A DNA stretch of 64,000 nt from an uncultured Eggerthella sp. (GCA_937998355.1 CALLDI010000009.1:1-64000); one strand, 5' to 3'; positions 35,897-45,790 are shown, counted from the stretch's first letter. The notes: generated by a model not told the origin, from the letters alone. Numbers and translations are program-made.

Positions 35897-37975
35897 ATGA
35901 CAGATACACGCATGCTCGCTTTCGAGATCGGCGTTGAAGAGATCCCGGCGTTCGACCTGCTCGATGCGGTCGGCCAGCTGGAGAAGAAGGTCCCTACCAT
36001 CCTCGACGATGCGCGCATCCCTCATGGCGCGGTCAAGATCTATAATTCGCCGCGTCGTCTCATCGTGCTCGTTTCCGACGTCGCGGTGGCGACCGAGGCC
36101 GAGACCGAGGTGTTCAAAGGCCCCGCGGTCAAGATCGCTTTCGATGAAGTTGGTCAGCCCACCAAGGCCGCTATCGGCTTCGCGCGTGGCAAAGGCCTGG
36201 GCGTGGAGGATCTGTACCGCGAAGAGCAGTGCGGCACCGAATATGTCTTCGTGAAGCGTGAGGTTCCTTCCATCAAGGTCGCTACCTTGTTGCCCGAGGT
36301 GCTCGAATCCATCATTCACTGCATCGCATGGCCCAAGTCTCAGCGCTGGGGCTCTGAGCGTGAATACTTCTCGCGTCCGGTTCGCTGGATCGTCGCGCTG
36401 TTCGGTGATGAGGTGATCGAATTCGAATACGCGGGACTCACGGCATCGAACAAGACGTTTGGCCATCGTTTCCTGGCGCCTGGTCCGTTCGAGGTCACAT
36501 CCGCGGATGGTCTGCTGGATGCCGTGCGTGCTGCCAAGGTCGTTCCGTCTCATATGGAACGTGAGGCGCTCATCCGTCAGCAGATCGAAGCGGTGGAGAA
36601 GGAAACGGGCCTCAAGGCCGATCTGCCGAAGAAGACGCTCGTCGAGGTGGTCAATCTCGCTGAATATCCCACGGTCATGGTGGGCGCGTTCGACGAGGAA
36701 TTCCTCGCGGTACCTGAAGAGATCATCGTCGATGCGATGCTCATGCATCAGCGCTATTTCCCGCTCTACGGCACCGACGGCAAGCTGTCCAACAAGTTCA
36801 TCGTGGTCTCGAATGGAGACCCTGCCCATGCCGATACCATCGTCGATGGCAACGAGCGCGTCGTGCGCGCACGTCTCTACGATGCGAAGTTCTTCTACGA
36901 TGAAGACCTGAAACAGCCGCTCGAGGCATACGTGCCGGCGCTTGCGGATGTGGTCTTCCAGGAGAAGCTGGGCACCGTGCTCGACAAGACCGATCGCATC
37001 GAGAAGATCGTCGATCATCTGGCTAGCGTCGCTAGTCTCGGCGCGCAGGATGCTGCCGATGCGAAGCGTGCGGCTCATCTCGCGAAGGCCGACCTGGTAA
37101 CGGGCGCGGTCGTGGAGTTCACCTCCGTTCAGGGCATCATGGGTTCTTACTATGCTGCTGCAGCAGGCGAAACACCGCAGGTCGCTCAAGCCATCGCGCA
37201 GCACTATCAACCGAAGTTCGCAGGCGATGCGTTGCCCGATACCATCGTCGGCCAGCTGGTCGCTTTCGCCGACAAGCTCGACACCATCTGCGGTCTGTTC
37301 GCGATCGATCAGGGGCCGACCGGCTCTTCCGACCCGTTCGCCATTCGCAGAAGTGCGATCGGCATCGTCAACATGCTCAATGCGGGTCTTCCGGTGTCGC
37401 TCGAGGATGCCATCTCCTTCGCGCTCGATAACTTCACGGATCTCGATCTCGATAAGGGTGAAGCTCAGAAGCAGATCGAGGACTTCTTCATCACGCGTGC
37501 TCGCGTGATGGCGCAAGACGCTGGTCATTCGCTCGACGCGATCGAAGCGGTGCTAGCTGGTGGCGTCAAAGAACCAGCCGAATTCGCCAAGCGCGTTTCC
37601 GTGCTCGAGCAGTTCCGCGCCAAGAACGCGGACGACATGCAAGACCTCTCGACCGCGTTCGCGCGTGCGAACAACTTGCGCGATGCGCAAGCGGGTACCG
37701 ATCTGAACGAGGATGCGCTCGGTAGCGTCGAGATCGCATTGCGTGATGCGGTGGATAAGGCCGAAATGCAGGTCGCTCAGGCGCTCGCAGAAGAGGACTA
37801 CGAACAGGCGCTCTCCGCACTTGCCGCGTTGCGTGTCCCGATCGATACGTTCTTCGAAGAGGTCATGATCATGGACGACGATCCAGTGAAGCGCGCGAAT
37901 AGGCTCGCGCTCTTGAACCGCTTCACGGGCGTGTTCGCTCATGTCGCGGACTTCTCGCATCTGGCGAAGAAATAA
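35897..37975 (+). CDS. glyS: Glycyl-tRNA synthetase beta subunit
   Basis: The 692-residue beta subunit binds and positions tRNA-Gly. It has the N-terminal FEIGVEEIPAFDLLDAVGQL, HRFLAPGPFEV, HQRYFPLYG, FVVSNGDP-like IVVSNGDPAHADTIVDGNERVVRARL, and the C-terminal DALR-type anticodon domain (VMDDDPVKRANRLALLNRF form). The start is ATG 35897, 4 nt after glyQ, with GAAGGTGAA upstream. A terminator follows. Confidence 0.97.
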   Translation: MTDTRMLAFEIGVEEIPAFDLLDAVGQLEKKVPTILDDARIPHGAVKIYNSPRRLIVLVSDVAVATEAETEVFKGPAVKIAFDEVGQPTKAAIGFARGKGLGVEDLYREEQCGTEYVFVKREVPSIKVATLLPEVLESIIHCIAWPKSQRWGSEREYFSRPVRWIVALFGDEVIEFEYAGLTASNKTFGHRFLAPGPFEVTSADGLLDAVRAAKVVPSHMEREALIRQQIEAVEKETGLKADLPKKTLVEVVNLAEYPTVMVGAFDEEFLAVPEEIIVDAMLMHQRYFPLYGTDGKLSNKFIVVSNGDPAHADTIVDGNERVVRARLYDAKFFYDEDLKQPLEAYVPALADVVFQEKLGTVLDKTDRIEKIVDHLASVASLGAQDAADAKRAAHLAKADLVTGAVVEFTSVQGIMGSYYAAAAGETPQVAQAIAQHYQPKFAGDALPDTIVGQLVAFADKLDTICGLFAIDQGPTGSSDPFAIRRSAIGIVNMLNAGLPVSLEDAISFALDNFTDLDLDKGEAQKQIEDFFITRARVMAQDAGHSLDAIEAVLAGGVKEPAEFAKRVSVLEQFRAKNADDMQDLSTAFARANNLRDAQAGTDLNEDALGSVEIALRDAVDKAEMQVAQALAEEDYEQALSALAALRVPIDTFFEEVMIMDDDPVKRANRLALLNRFTGVFAHVADFSHLAKK

Positions 37976-37987
37976 CGAAACAGCATC

Positions 37988-38020
37988 GAACGCCCTGCGA
38001 TCCTCGTGGGGCGTTCTTCG
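37988..38020 (+). terminator. Terminator of glyQS
   Basis: The stem GAACGCCC/GGGCGTTC with a 13-nt loop, followed by TTCTT, lies 12 bp after glyS. Confidence 0.7.
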
Positions 38021-38045
38021 TAGAGACGGGCAGGAAGGAAGCTCG

Positions 38046-38942
38046 ATGCAGAAATGGATCGTACAAGGGAGCAGGCCGAATAACCTTCCTACCATCCATG
38101 TCGTCTCGGACTCGACCGGTACTACGGCCAAAGCGCTCGCACGTGCGGCTTCGGCGAGCTTCGGTGAGACTAACCCCTACATCGAAACGCTTCCGGGCAT
38201 CAAGTCGCCGCGCGAGCTCACTGAAGAACTGACCAAGCATCTCACCTATCATCGCGATCGTGATATTCCTGGTCCCTTCATCATCTTCTATACGCTCGTC
38301 GACGAGGAGTTGCGAACCGCACTCGATGAGTTCATCGAAGATGCGCGACACGATCCAGCAGCTGAAGAGCATCCGGTCATCGTGGTCGATGTGCTCGATG
38401 AGGCTCATGATGCGCTCGCTCGAGCAACGGGTCGTAAGCCCGTGCCGAATCCAGGCGCCATCTACTCGATCAATGAACAGTACTTCAAACGTCTTGCAGC
38501 GGTCGATTTCACCATCAATCACGACGACGGTCGCAACCCGCAGGATCTGCGCAAGGCGGATATCGTGTTGATCGGGGTGTCACGCACTTCCAAGACCCCA
38601 CTATCCATCTATCTTTCGCAGCTGGGCTTCAAGGTGGCCAACGTTCCGCTGGATACGCAGACCGAGCCACCGAAGGAGCTCTACGAGGTCGATCCGAATC
38701 GTCTGTTCGGTCTCATGACCGATCCTGAACTGCTCTCACGCGTGCGTAAGCGTCGCATGTCGAAGGCTCAACACGTTGCGCCGTCCTATTCGGAGCTCGA
38801 ATCGGTGTATGCCGAGCTCGAGAGCGCGCACGATCTCATGAGGAAGCTCGGATGCATCGTCGTTCGTACCGATAATCGTGCAATTGAAGAAACCGCGCAG
38901 GAGATTTTGCGGTATTATGAAAGTGCTCATCCGCAATTCTGA
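38046..38942 (+). CDS. ppsR: Pyruvate,phosphate dikinase regulatory protein (PpsR/DUF299)
   Basis: This 298-residue DUF299 protein is a bifunctional ADP-dependent kinase and Pi-dependent pyrophosphorylase. It inactivates PPDK by phosphorylating a Thr near its catalytic His and reverses this. It has the family start TIHVVSDSTGTTAKALARAA and the P-loop GVSRTSKTPLSIYLSQLGFK. The start is ATG 38046 after AGGAAGGA. It lies 38 bp upstream of ppdK, its substrate, which strongly supports the assignment. Confidence 0.96.
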   Translation: MQKWIVQGSRPNNLPTIHVVSDSTGTTAKALARAASASFGETNPYIETLPGIKSPRELTEELTKHLTYHRDRDIPGPFIIFYTLVDEELRTALDEFIEDARHDPAAEEHPVIVVDVLDEAHDALARATGRKPVPNPGAIYSINEQYFKRLAAVDFTINHDDGRNPQDLRKADIVLIGVSRTSKTPLSIYLSQLGFKVANVPLDTQTEPPKELYEVDPNRLFGLMTDPELLSRVRKRRMSKAQHVAPSYSELESVYAELESAHDLMRKLGCIVVRTDNRAIEETAQEILRYYESAHPQF

Positions 38943-38980
38943 TGCGGTTGGAGAGGGATTAGTACTCGTTTAAGGAGAAA

Positions 38981-41701
38981 ATGGTGACTGACCAAGTGAA
39001 ACGCGTCTATGCCTTTGGTAAAGATGCACAGGGTAACAATGTTACTGAGGGTAACACCAACATGAAGGCTATCCTCGGTGGCAAAGGTGCGAACCTTGCA
39101 GAAATGGCGAATATCGGCCTACCGGTACCTCCCGGCTTTACTATTTCTTGTCAGACCTGTATGGAATATGCGAATGCGGATAACACATGGCCTGAAGGCG
39201 TGCTCGACACCATTCAGGAATACCGCGAGGATCTCGAAGCGCGTATCGGCAAGAAGATCGGCGACGCGGAAGATCCGCTGCTCGTTTCCGTTCGTTCCGG
39301 CGCTCCTATGTCTATGCCGGGTATGATGGACACGGTCCTGAACCTCGGCCTTAACGACGAATCCATCAACGGTCTCATCAAGCAGACCGAGAACCCTCGC
39401 TTCGCGTGGGACTCCTATCGCCGCTTCATCCAGATGTTCTCCAACGTCGTCATGGACTTGGATGGCGATCTGTTCGAGAACGCCATCACCAACATGAAGC
39501 GCGCTCGCGGCGTCGAATCCGACACCGATCTCACCGCGGAAGATCTGCAGGAGCTCGTCGCAGAGTTCAAGCGCATCTTCACTGAGAACGTCGATGCGAG
39601 CGAATATCCTTCTCTCGTGGTCGACGGCGAAGTTCAGTTCCCGCAGGATCCCGATGTTCAGCTGCAGCTGGCCATCGAAGCGGTCTTCGGCAGCTGGAAC
39701 AACCCTCGTGCTACCCTCTACCGCAAGCAGAACAAGATCTCCGACGATCTGGGCACCGCGGTCAACGTTCAGTCCATGATCTTCGGCAACAAGGGCGACA
39801 CGTCCGCAACGGGCGTCGCCTTCACCCGTAACCCCGCTAATGGCGACAAAGAATTCTATGGTGACTACCTGGTCAATGCTCAGGGCGAAGACGTCGTTGC
39901 TGGCATCCGCAATACTTCTCCGATCGCAGACCTGAAGAATACCCCGGGCCTCGAAGAGGCGGGCAAGGAACTCGAAGGCGTCTTCACGCTGCTCGAGAAC
40001 CACTTCCGTGATATGTGCGATATCGAGTTCACCATCGAACAGGGCAAGCTCTGGATGCTCCAGACCCGCGTTGGCAAGCGTACCGCTGCTGCTGCGCTCC
40101 ACATCGCTATCGAGATGGTGGAAGAAGGCCTCATCACCAAGGAAGAGGCTGTCATGCGCGTCGATCCCGAACAGCTCGATCAGCTGCTCCATCCGCAGTT
40201 CGACGCTGATGCTGAATATGATGTTGTCGCTACTGGTCTCAACGCATCTCCAGGTGCTGCAGTGGGCGAGGCGGTCTTCTCCGCTGAAGCTGCGGTCGAG
40301 GCAGAGGCTGAAGGTCGCAAGACCGTTCTGGTCCGTTGGGAGACCACGCCGGACGACCTTGCAGGCATGATCGCTGCTGAAGGCATCCTCACCTCTCACG
40401 GTGGTAAGACCTCTCACGCTGCGGTCATCGCGCGTGGTATGGGCGCACCGTGCGTCTGCGGTGTCGATGCACTGAAGATCGACGCTGAAGCAAAGCAGGC
40501 TACCATCTCCGGTACCGATATCGTCATCAAGGAAGGCGATATGATCTCGCTCGACGGCACCACCGGTATCGTCGTGTTAGGTGCGGTCGACCTCGTCCAG
40601 CCTGAACTGGCGGGCGACCTCGACACCATCCTCGAGTGGGCTGACGAAGTTCGCACCATGGGCGTTCGCGCGAATGCGGATAACCCTGAAGACGCCGAGC
40701 TCGCTCGTTCCTTCGGCGCGCAGGGCATCGGCCTGTGCCGTACCGAGCACATGTTCCTGGGCGATCGCAAGCAGATCATCCAGACGTTCATCCTGAACGA
40801 GGACGAGACCATCCGTGAAAAGGCCGTTGCCGACCTCTTCGCTGCTCAGACGGGCGACTTCCTGGGTATGTTCAAGGCGATGGACGGCCTGCCCGTCATC
40901 GTTCGCTTGCTCGATCCGCCGCTGCATGAATTCCTCGAGAGCCCGCGTGCGCTCGATGTCGAGATCGCTCGACTCGAGGCGACCGGTGCTGATGCGAACG
41001 TCATCGCTCAGAAGCGTCAGCTCATGGAGCAGATCGACAGCTTCGCAGAGCAGAACCCGATGCTCGGTCTTCGCGGTTGCCGTCTGGCTATCAAGTACCC
41101 GGTCCTTCCGCGCATGCAGGTTCGCGCTATCGCAACCGCTATGGCTCAGCTCAAGAAGGAAGGCCTCGATCCTAAGCCCGAGATCATGATCCCGCTCGTT
41201 TCCGTCAAGCCCGAACTCGAGAAGCTCCGTGCGCTCGCGCAGGAGGTCATCGCAGAGGTCGAGGCTGCTGAAGGCGTTCAACTCGAGATCCCGATCGGCA
41301 CCATGATCGAGCTTCCCCGTGCTGCTGTCACGGCTGACGAGATCGCTCAGGCTGCTGACTTCTTCTCCTTCGGTACGAACGACCTTACGCAGACCACCTT
41401 CGGTTTCTCGCGCGACGATGTCGAATCCGAATTCGTCCCTCAGTACCTCGCAGAGCGTCTCCTGCCGTACAATCCGTTCGCTACGGTCGATCCGGGCGTT
41501 GCGAAGCTCGTCAAGATGGGCGTCGAGCTCGGTCACGAGGGCAATCCCGACATCGTGTGCGGTGTCTGCGGCGAACACGGTGGCGATCCCGATTCCGTCA
41601 AGATCTTCTACGGCATCGGTCTCGACTATGTCAGCTGCTCGCCGTATCGCGTGCCGCTGGCTCGCCTGGCTGCTGCTCAGGCTGCGCTGGCAGACAAGTA
41701 G
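38981..41701 (+). CDS. ppdK: Pyruvate,phosphate dikinase
   Basis: PPDK interconverts pyruvate, ATP and Pi with PEP, AMP and PPi; in anaerobes it often serves PPi-linked glycolysis or gluconeogenesis. The 906-residue protein has an N-terminal ATP-grasp domain (AILGGKGANLAEM, VSVRSGAPMSMPGMMDT), the swivelling phospho-His domain with Thr477 and His479 in GGKTSHAAVIAR, and the C-terminal PEP-binding barrel (FFSFGTNDLTQTTFGFSRDD, CGVCGEHGGDP). Thr477 is the expected PpsR target. ATG 38981 follows AAGGAG closely; the adjacent GTG 38984 has slightly better spacing. Confidence 0.98.
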   Translation: MVTDQVKRVYAFGKDAQGNNVTEGNTNMKAILGGKGANLAEMANIGLPVPPGFTISCQTCMEYANADNTWPEGVLDTIQEYREDLEARIGKKIGDAEDPLLVSVRSGAPMSMPGMMDTVLNLGLNDESINGLIKQTENPRFAWDSYRRFIQMFSNVVMDLDGDLFENAITNMKRARGVESDTDLTAEDLQELVAEFKRIFTENVDASEYPSLVVDGEVQFPQDPDVQLQLAIEAVFGSWNNPRATLYRKQNKISDDLGTAVNVQSMIFGNKGDTSATGVAFTRNPANGDKEFYGDYLVNAQGEDVVAGIRNTSPIADLKNTPGLEEAGKELEGVFTLLENHFRDMCDIEFTIEQGKLWMLQTRVGKRTAAAALHIAIEMVEEGLITKEEAVMRVDPEQLDQLLHPQFDADAEYDVVATGLNASPGAAVGEAVFSAEAAVEAEAEGRKTVLVRWETTPDDLAGMIAAEGILTSHGGKTSHAAVIARGMGAPCVCGVDALKIDAEAKQATISGTDIVIKEGDMISLDGTTGIVVLGAVDLVQPELAGDLDTILEWADEVRTMGVRANADNPEDAELARSFGAQGIGLCRTEHMFLGDRKQIIQTFILNEDETIREKAVADLFAAQTGDFLGMFKAMDGLPVIVRLLDPPLHEFLESPRALDVEIARLEATGADANVIAQKRQLMEQIDSFAEQNPMLGLRGCRLAIKYPVLPRMQVRAIATAMAQLKKEGLDPKPEIMIPLVSVKPELEKLRALAQEVIAEVEAAEGVQLEIPIGTMIELPRAAVTADEIAQAADFFSFGTNDLTQTTFGFSRDDVESEFVPQYLAERLLPYNPFATVDPGVAKLVKMGVELGHEGNPDIVCGVCGEHGGDPDSVKIFYGIGLDYVSCSPYRVPLARLAAAQAALADK

Positions 41702-41777
41702 TCGCGCGGGGCAGTCTCGCTGCATTACGGTCGCTCAATGCGATCGTTCGTACATACCGGGTTATCACGACGAATCA

Positions 41778-41808
41778 GAATGGCCACCTTCGGGTGGCCA
41801 TTCGTTCA
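41778..41808 (+). terminator. Terminator of ppdK
   Basis: A perfect 11-bp stem (GAATGGCCACC/GGTGGCCATTC) is closed by a TTCG tetraloop and followed by a short T-rich tail. Confidence 0.8.
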
Positions 41809-41833
41809 TTAGGGGAAGTTCATGGGCTGCCAT

Positions 41834-41861
41834 TTGACAGAACCAGCGATGCGCGTAGAAT
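41834..41861 (+). promoter_or_regulatory. Promoter of ssrA
   Basis: Consensus TTGACA (41834-41839), 16 bp, TAGAAT (41856-41861): the best -35 in the window. The primary transcript would start near 41868, leaving an 86-nt 5' leader that must be removed to give mature tmRNA. Confidence 0.8.
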
Positions 41862-41953
41862 AAAGAACCCGCGCCACGTGCGCAGCACCTTGAAAAGAAT
41901 GGTCCCTACCTGCTCCTTCCGAACGAGCGGGTATTCCTATCTTTTCCCCTTAC

Positions 41954-42324
41954 GGGGGCGTCTGGTTTCGACATGGTAGGTTGGACATGAAGAGCAGGTC
42001 GTGGTCTCCTCGCCACGTTAAACAGGGGTAACGTCAAATTTAATTGGCAAAACTAACACTCAGAGCGCTCCTGCGCTCGCCATGGCTGCTTAATTCAGCC
42101 AGGCTGTCAAACCAGGGTTCGTTCCTGACCCTGGGGCGGTATTATCTTTAGGGAATTGCTCCTTGGTACGTCGTTGGTATGACCAAGGCTAAGACCGAAC
42201 CAGCTAGGGTATGCTTCGTGTGTCAATGTGCAGGGCATATCCGAACCTCACCCATTGACTAAGCTTGTAGTGCTTCATTGATGATCTAGTATGGACCGGG
42301 GTTCGAGTCCCCGCGCCTCCACCA
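41954..42324 (+). ncRNA. ssrA: tmRNA (transfer-messenger RNA)
   Basis: tmRNA rescues stalled ribosomes and tags the nascent protein for proteolysis. The 5' end GGGGGCG pairs with CGCCTCC at the 3' end (acceptor stem, one G-U), followed by discriminator A and encoded CCA (42322-42324); the T-arm GGTTCGAGTCC is present. The tag frame runs 42046-42093 and reads GKTNTQSAPALAMAA then stop. It begins like the B. subtilis tag (GKTN) and ends in the hydrophobic, Ala-rich degron. Pseudoknot-rich sequence follows the tag. smpB, its protein partner, is at 15346. Confidence 0.97.
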
Positions 42325-42332
42325 ACGTTCCG

Positions 42333-42360
42333 AGCTGGTCTTCATGGCCAGCTTTTTCTT
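42333..42360 (+). terminator. Terminator of ssrA
   Basis: The stem AGCTGG/CCAGCT (extended by a T-G pair) is followed by TTTTTCTTTT. Confidence 0.85.
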
Positions 42361-42387
42361 TTGCGTTCATACTACGATGCTTATGTT
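42359..42387 (+). promoter_or_regulatory. Possible promoter of the APC permease gene
   Basis: TTTTGC (42359-42364), 17 bp, TATGTT (42382-42387), overlapping the T run of the ssrA terminator. Weak match. Confidence 0.35.
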
Positions 42388-42494
42388 ACGAGAAGGCATC
42401 CGATTCTGTAACGCTTTCGATACAGTTAGCGCTGCGATACCCGTTTTCATCTTGCGAATCGTTACTGTTCGAAGAGTGAAAGCGGAGGAAAATC

Positions 42495-43904
42495 ATGGCT
42501 ACTAACGAACCGAATACCGCACCCAGTACGCACGTTGCCTCTTCGCAGCCTGCTGCATCGAACGGACAGCAACCAGCGCAGAATGACGGCTTCAAACGAA
42601 CGCTGTCGGTCTTCGACATGGTCATCTACGGCCTCATCTTCATGGTACCCATCGCTCCGTTCAGCATCTTCGGTGGGGTGGCGAACGCTTCGAACGGCAT
42701 GCCGTCGGTCGCGTACTTGATCGGCTTCGTGGCGATGTTCTTCACGGTGCTCTCGTTCGGCATCATGATCAAGACATTCCCATCCTCGGGGTCGATCTAT
42801 ACCTACGCATCGAAGAGCCTCGGCAAAGCGGTCGGCTTCATCGCTGGTTGGCTCATGCTCCTGCAATACCTCGTTTCGCCCGACATGGTCTTCATCATCG
42901 CAGCTGAGCCGCTCAGTCACTATGTCCCAGCCATTCCAGTATGGGGTTGGTGCCTCATCTTCCTCGCTTTCGTACTCGTGGTGTCCACGCGCGGCATCAA
43001 GACCACCATGATCGTGAACAAGGTCGCGCTCGTGTGCGAATGCATCGTGCTCGCGATGTTCCTCATCTTCGGTGTCCACTACATCCTCTCACATCCTGAA
43101 ACCTCGGGCTTCACACTCGATGCATTCTTCGATCCATCCAAGTTCACCATGCCTTCCATGATGAGCGCGGTCTCGCTCGCGGTCTTCTCGTTCGTCGGCT
43201 TCGGCTGTGTGGCGACGCTCACGGAAGAAGCGAAGAACGAACGCAAGGGTCCGCCTCGCGCGATGATGATCATGGTCATCATCCTTGCGGTCCTCTTCGC
43301 GGTCACCTGCTATATCGCGACCTGCGTCGACCCGAGCGGCGAGCTCTGCCGCTCTGACGAGACGAATGGCTTCTACCTCATCGCTGAACTGGTGGGTGGC
43401 ACCTGGTTCGGTCAGCTCTGCGCGCTGGCGGTCGCGCTCGCACAGGGCGTGTTCACGGGCTTGGTCGCGCAAGTGTCCATCTCGCGCGTGCTCTACGTGA
43501 TGGGTAAGAGCGGCTCGCTTCCGAAGCCGCTCGCGAGGATGAACGAGAAGCGTGGCGTTCCCATGGTGGCGACGCTGTTCGTCTCAGCGCTCTCGCTCGT
43601 GCTTCTGCCGTTCTTCTTGAACATCGGTATGGATGGCCTGGCGAAGGTGGTCAACTTCGGAGCGCTCGGTTCCTACATCCTGTTGAACATCTGCGTGTTC
43701 TGGTACTTCTGGGTGAAGCGCAAGGATCATTCGAATCCGATGCGCTTGCTCATCTGCCCGATCATCGGCACCATCATCGTCGCGTGCATCTTTGCGTCGC
43801 TCGATCCCACCGCGCATATCATCGGTGTGGTCTGGGTCATAGTGGGCATCGTGTACTATCTTGTCGCTACGCGCATCTTCAAGCGCACCATCTCGATGGA
43901 ATAG
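42495..43904 (+). CDS. APC-family amino acid permease
   Basis: The 469-residue protein has a polar Ser/Gln/Asn-rich N-terminus (about 35 residues) and then about 12 hydrophobic segments. The first reads VFDMVIYGLIFMVPIAPFSIFGGV, and GSIYTYASKSLGKAVGFIAGW fits the APC signature. It imports or exchanges amino acids or amines; the substrate cannot be read from sequence. AGCGGAGGAAAA precedes ATG 42495. It has its own terminator and sits between ssrA and the glutamate-dependent acid-resistance genes, so a related amino-acid exchange role is a guess. Confidence 0.85.
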   Translation: MATNEPNTAPSTHVASSQPAASNGQQPAQNDGFKRTLSVFDMVIYGLIFMVPIAPFSIFGGVANASNGMPSVAYLIGFVAMFFTVLSFGIMIKTFPSSGSIYTYASKSLGKAVGFIAGWLMLLQYLVSPDMVFIIAAEPLSHYVPAIPVWGWCLIFLAFVLVVSTRGIKTTMIVNKVALVCECIVLAMFLIFGVHYILSHPETSGFTLDAFFDPSKFTMPSMMSAVSLAVFSFVGFGCVATLTEEAKNERKGPPRAMMIMVIILAVLFAVTCYIATCVDPSGELCRSDETNGFYLIAELVGGTWFGQLCALAVALAQGVFTGLVAQVSISRVLYVMGKSGSLPKPLARMNEKRGVPMVATLFVSALSLVLLPFFLNIGMDGLAKVVNFGALGSYILLNICVFWYFWVKRKDHSNPMRLLICPIIGTIIVACIFASLDPTAHIIGVVWVIVGIVYYLVATRIFKRTISME

Positions 43905-43933
43905 GCGTTCGCGCTCCATCTTCTCGATCTTTC

Positions 43934-43978
43934 GAACGACCTTGCAGGCCTTCGGGCGCGTGCGGGGTTGTTCTTTTT
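43934..43978 (+). terminator. Terminator of the APC permease gene
   Basis: The outer stem GAACGACC pairs with GGTTGTTC (one G-U) around a GC-rich inner hairpin (GGCC-TTCG), then TTTTTCC. Confidence 0.7.
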
Positions 43979-44027
43979 CCTTCGCGAACTCGCTGTTTCT
44001 TTCCTGTTTCCTAAAGGCAACATCTGT

Positions 44028-44055
44028 TTGACGAATCTTACAGCAGCCCTACAAA
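44028..44055 (+). promoter_or_regulatory. Probable promoter of gadC
   Basis: TTGACG (44028-44033), 16 bp, TACAAA (44050-44055). The leader of about 80 nt contains the hairpin GCTGC-TTCGT-GCAGC just before the ribosome site (44104-44118). Confidence 0.5.
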
Positions 44056-44143
44056 GCCACCCATTCCAATTTATGTTGTGCAATCCTAGAGCCAAGTTGA
44101 AAGGGCTGCTTCGTGCAGCATGATTTTGAAAGGGGTGGATGAA

Positions 44144-45790
44144 ATGAGCGAACAAAATACATCAGTAGCGCCTGCAAAATCATCTGGTACTGCACCGTCG
44201 GCTAGTTCAAACAAGCAAGCTCTGAAAACGCTTGGCTTTTTCGGATTCTTCGCGATGACAGCTTCAATGGTCATGACAGTCTACGCGTATCCGAATTTTG
44301 CTTCTTCTGGTCTCCACTTGATCTTCTTCTTGATCCTCGGTGGTGTCTTCTGGTTCCTGCCGGTCGCGCTCGTCGCGGCTGAGATGGCGACCGTGAAGGG
44401 CTGGGAGAACGGTGGCATCTTCGCTTGGGTCGGTAATACCCTCGGCAAGCGTTGGGGCTTTTCGGCATTGTTCTATCAATGGTTCCAGATCACGGTAGGA
44501 TTCGTCACCATGGCGTTCTTCGTCTTGGCGGCGATCTCGTATATCGTCGGCTGGGATGCGCTCTATAACAATCCATTGGTCATGTTCATCGGAGTTGCGA
44601 TCATCGTCTGGGGATTGACGCTAACGCAGCTCGGGGGAACAAAGTTGACCGCGCGTATCGCAAAGGTCGGCTTCTTCGGCGGCGTTCTGGTCCCGGCGGT
44701 CATCCTGCTCATCGGCCTGATCGCATTCTTGGCGACCGGCGGCGTTTCTCAGCTGAAGTTCGACATGAACGGTTTCGTTCCCGACTTCACGCAGGTAGGA
44801 ACACTCGTCATCTTCGCTTCGTTCATCTTGGCATTCGCTGGTGTCGAGGCGAGTGCATCGCATGTTAACGAGCTTAAGAACCCAGGCAAGATCTATCCAC
44901 TGGTCATGATCGTGCTCTGTATTCTCACGATCGTGCTCGATACGCTCGGCGGCCTCGCGGTCGCGATGACCATGACCGAGACGCAGCTCGATGCGAACTT
45001 GAGCACAGGCGTCGTTCAGGCATTCGCGAACATCTTCGATGCTCACTTCGGATGCGGCTGGATCGTCTACATCATCGCATTCCTGCTCGCTGCAGGCGTT
45101 CTCGCAGAGATCTCGTCGTGGATCGTCGGTCCTTCTCGTGCATTGCTCGATACCGCACAAGAAGGCATCATCCCGCGTAGTCTCGCGAAGACCAACAAGC
45201 ACGGTGTTTCTGTCAAGATCGTCGTGATCCAGGGCATCATCGTCACCATCTGGGACGCGGTCCTCTGCGGCTCTATGGCGATGTCCGGCGGTTCCGGTTC
45301 CTCGATCTCGTATCTGACCGCGGTCGGCTTGACCGTCGTCATCTATCTGGTCGGTTACGTACTCTTCTTCCTCGGCTACTTCAAGCTGGTGTTCAAGGGC
45401 AAGGATCACCAACGTGCGTTCAATGTGTTCGGCGGTACGGTCGGCAAGTGCATCGTGGCGGGCTGCGGCTTATTGCTCACCGTCTTCGCACTGGTCGTAT
45501 CCTTCTTCCCGCCAAGCCAGCTCGATGCTCAATCGGGAATGGTGTACGTAGCGACGTTGCTCGTCTGCTGGGTCGTTTCGGTAGCGATACCGTTCGTGGT
45601 CTACGGATTACGTCACCACTGGAATAACGGCATCGATCACGAGCCGCCTACCATTCCGAGCAAGAAGATGCTCGCGGCGGCGAATACGGGTGGAACTTCG
45701 CAAGCGACTGCTGCGCCAGCGCAAGCACCTACGCCCGCTCATGCGGATCCTGGTGCACCGAAGGCGCCACCCTCAGGTTCTGATTCGTAG
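44144..45790 (+). CDS. gadC: Glutamate:GABA antiporter GadC-like
   Basis: This 548-residue APC-type transporter has about 12 membrane segments with family features GFFAMTASMVMTVYAYPNFA, ENGGIFAWVGNTLGKRWGF and AEISSWIVGPSRALL, as in GadC/YjeM-like antiporters. GadC swaps external glutamate for internal GABA. The cytosolic C-terminal tail (about 45 residues, rich in Ala, Pro and Thr) is in the position of the pH-sensing plug of E. coli GadC, but its sequence is low-complexity. The start is ATG 44144 with AGGGG 8 nt upstream. gadB follows, which defines the role. Confidence 0.88.
   Translation: MSEQNTSVAPAKSSGTAPSASSNKQALKTLGFFGFFAMTASMVMTVYAYPNFASSGLHLIFFLILGGVFWFLPVALVAAEMATVKGWENGGIFAWVGNTLGKRWGFSALFYQWFQITVGFVTMAFFVLAAISYIVGWDALYNNPLVMFIGVAIIVWGLTLTQLGGTKLTARIAKVGFFGGVLVPAVILLIGLIAFLATGGVSQLKFDMNGFVPDFTQVGTLVIFASFILAFAGVEASASHVNELKNPGKIYPLVMIVLCILTIVLDTLGGLAVAMTMTETQLDANLSTGVVQAFANIFDAHFGCGWIVYIIAFLLAAGVLAEISSWIVGPSRALLDTAQEGIIPRSLAKTNKHGVSVKIVVIQGIIVTIWDAVLCGSMAMSGGSGSSISYLTAVGLTVVIYLVGYVLFFLGYFKLVFKGKDHQRAFNVFGGTVGKCIVAGCGLLLTVFALVVSFFPPSQLDAQSGMVYVATLLVCWVVSVAIPFVVYGLRHHWNNGIDHEPPTIPSKKMLAAANTGGTSQATAAPAQAPTPAHADPGAPKAPPSGSDS

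Noticed and set aside
44086..44143. Alternative gadC start at ATG 44120
   Set aside because: It adds eight unconserved residues and lacks a ribosome site; AGGGG fits ATG 44144.
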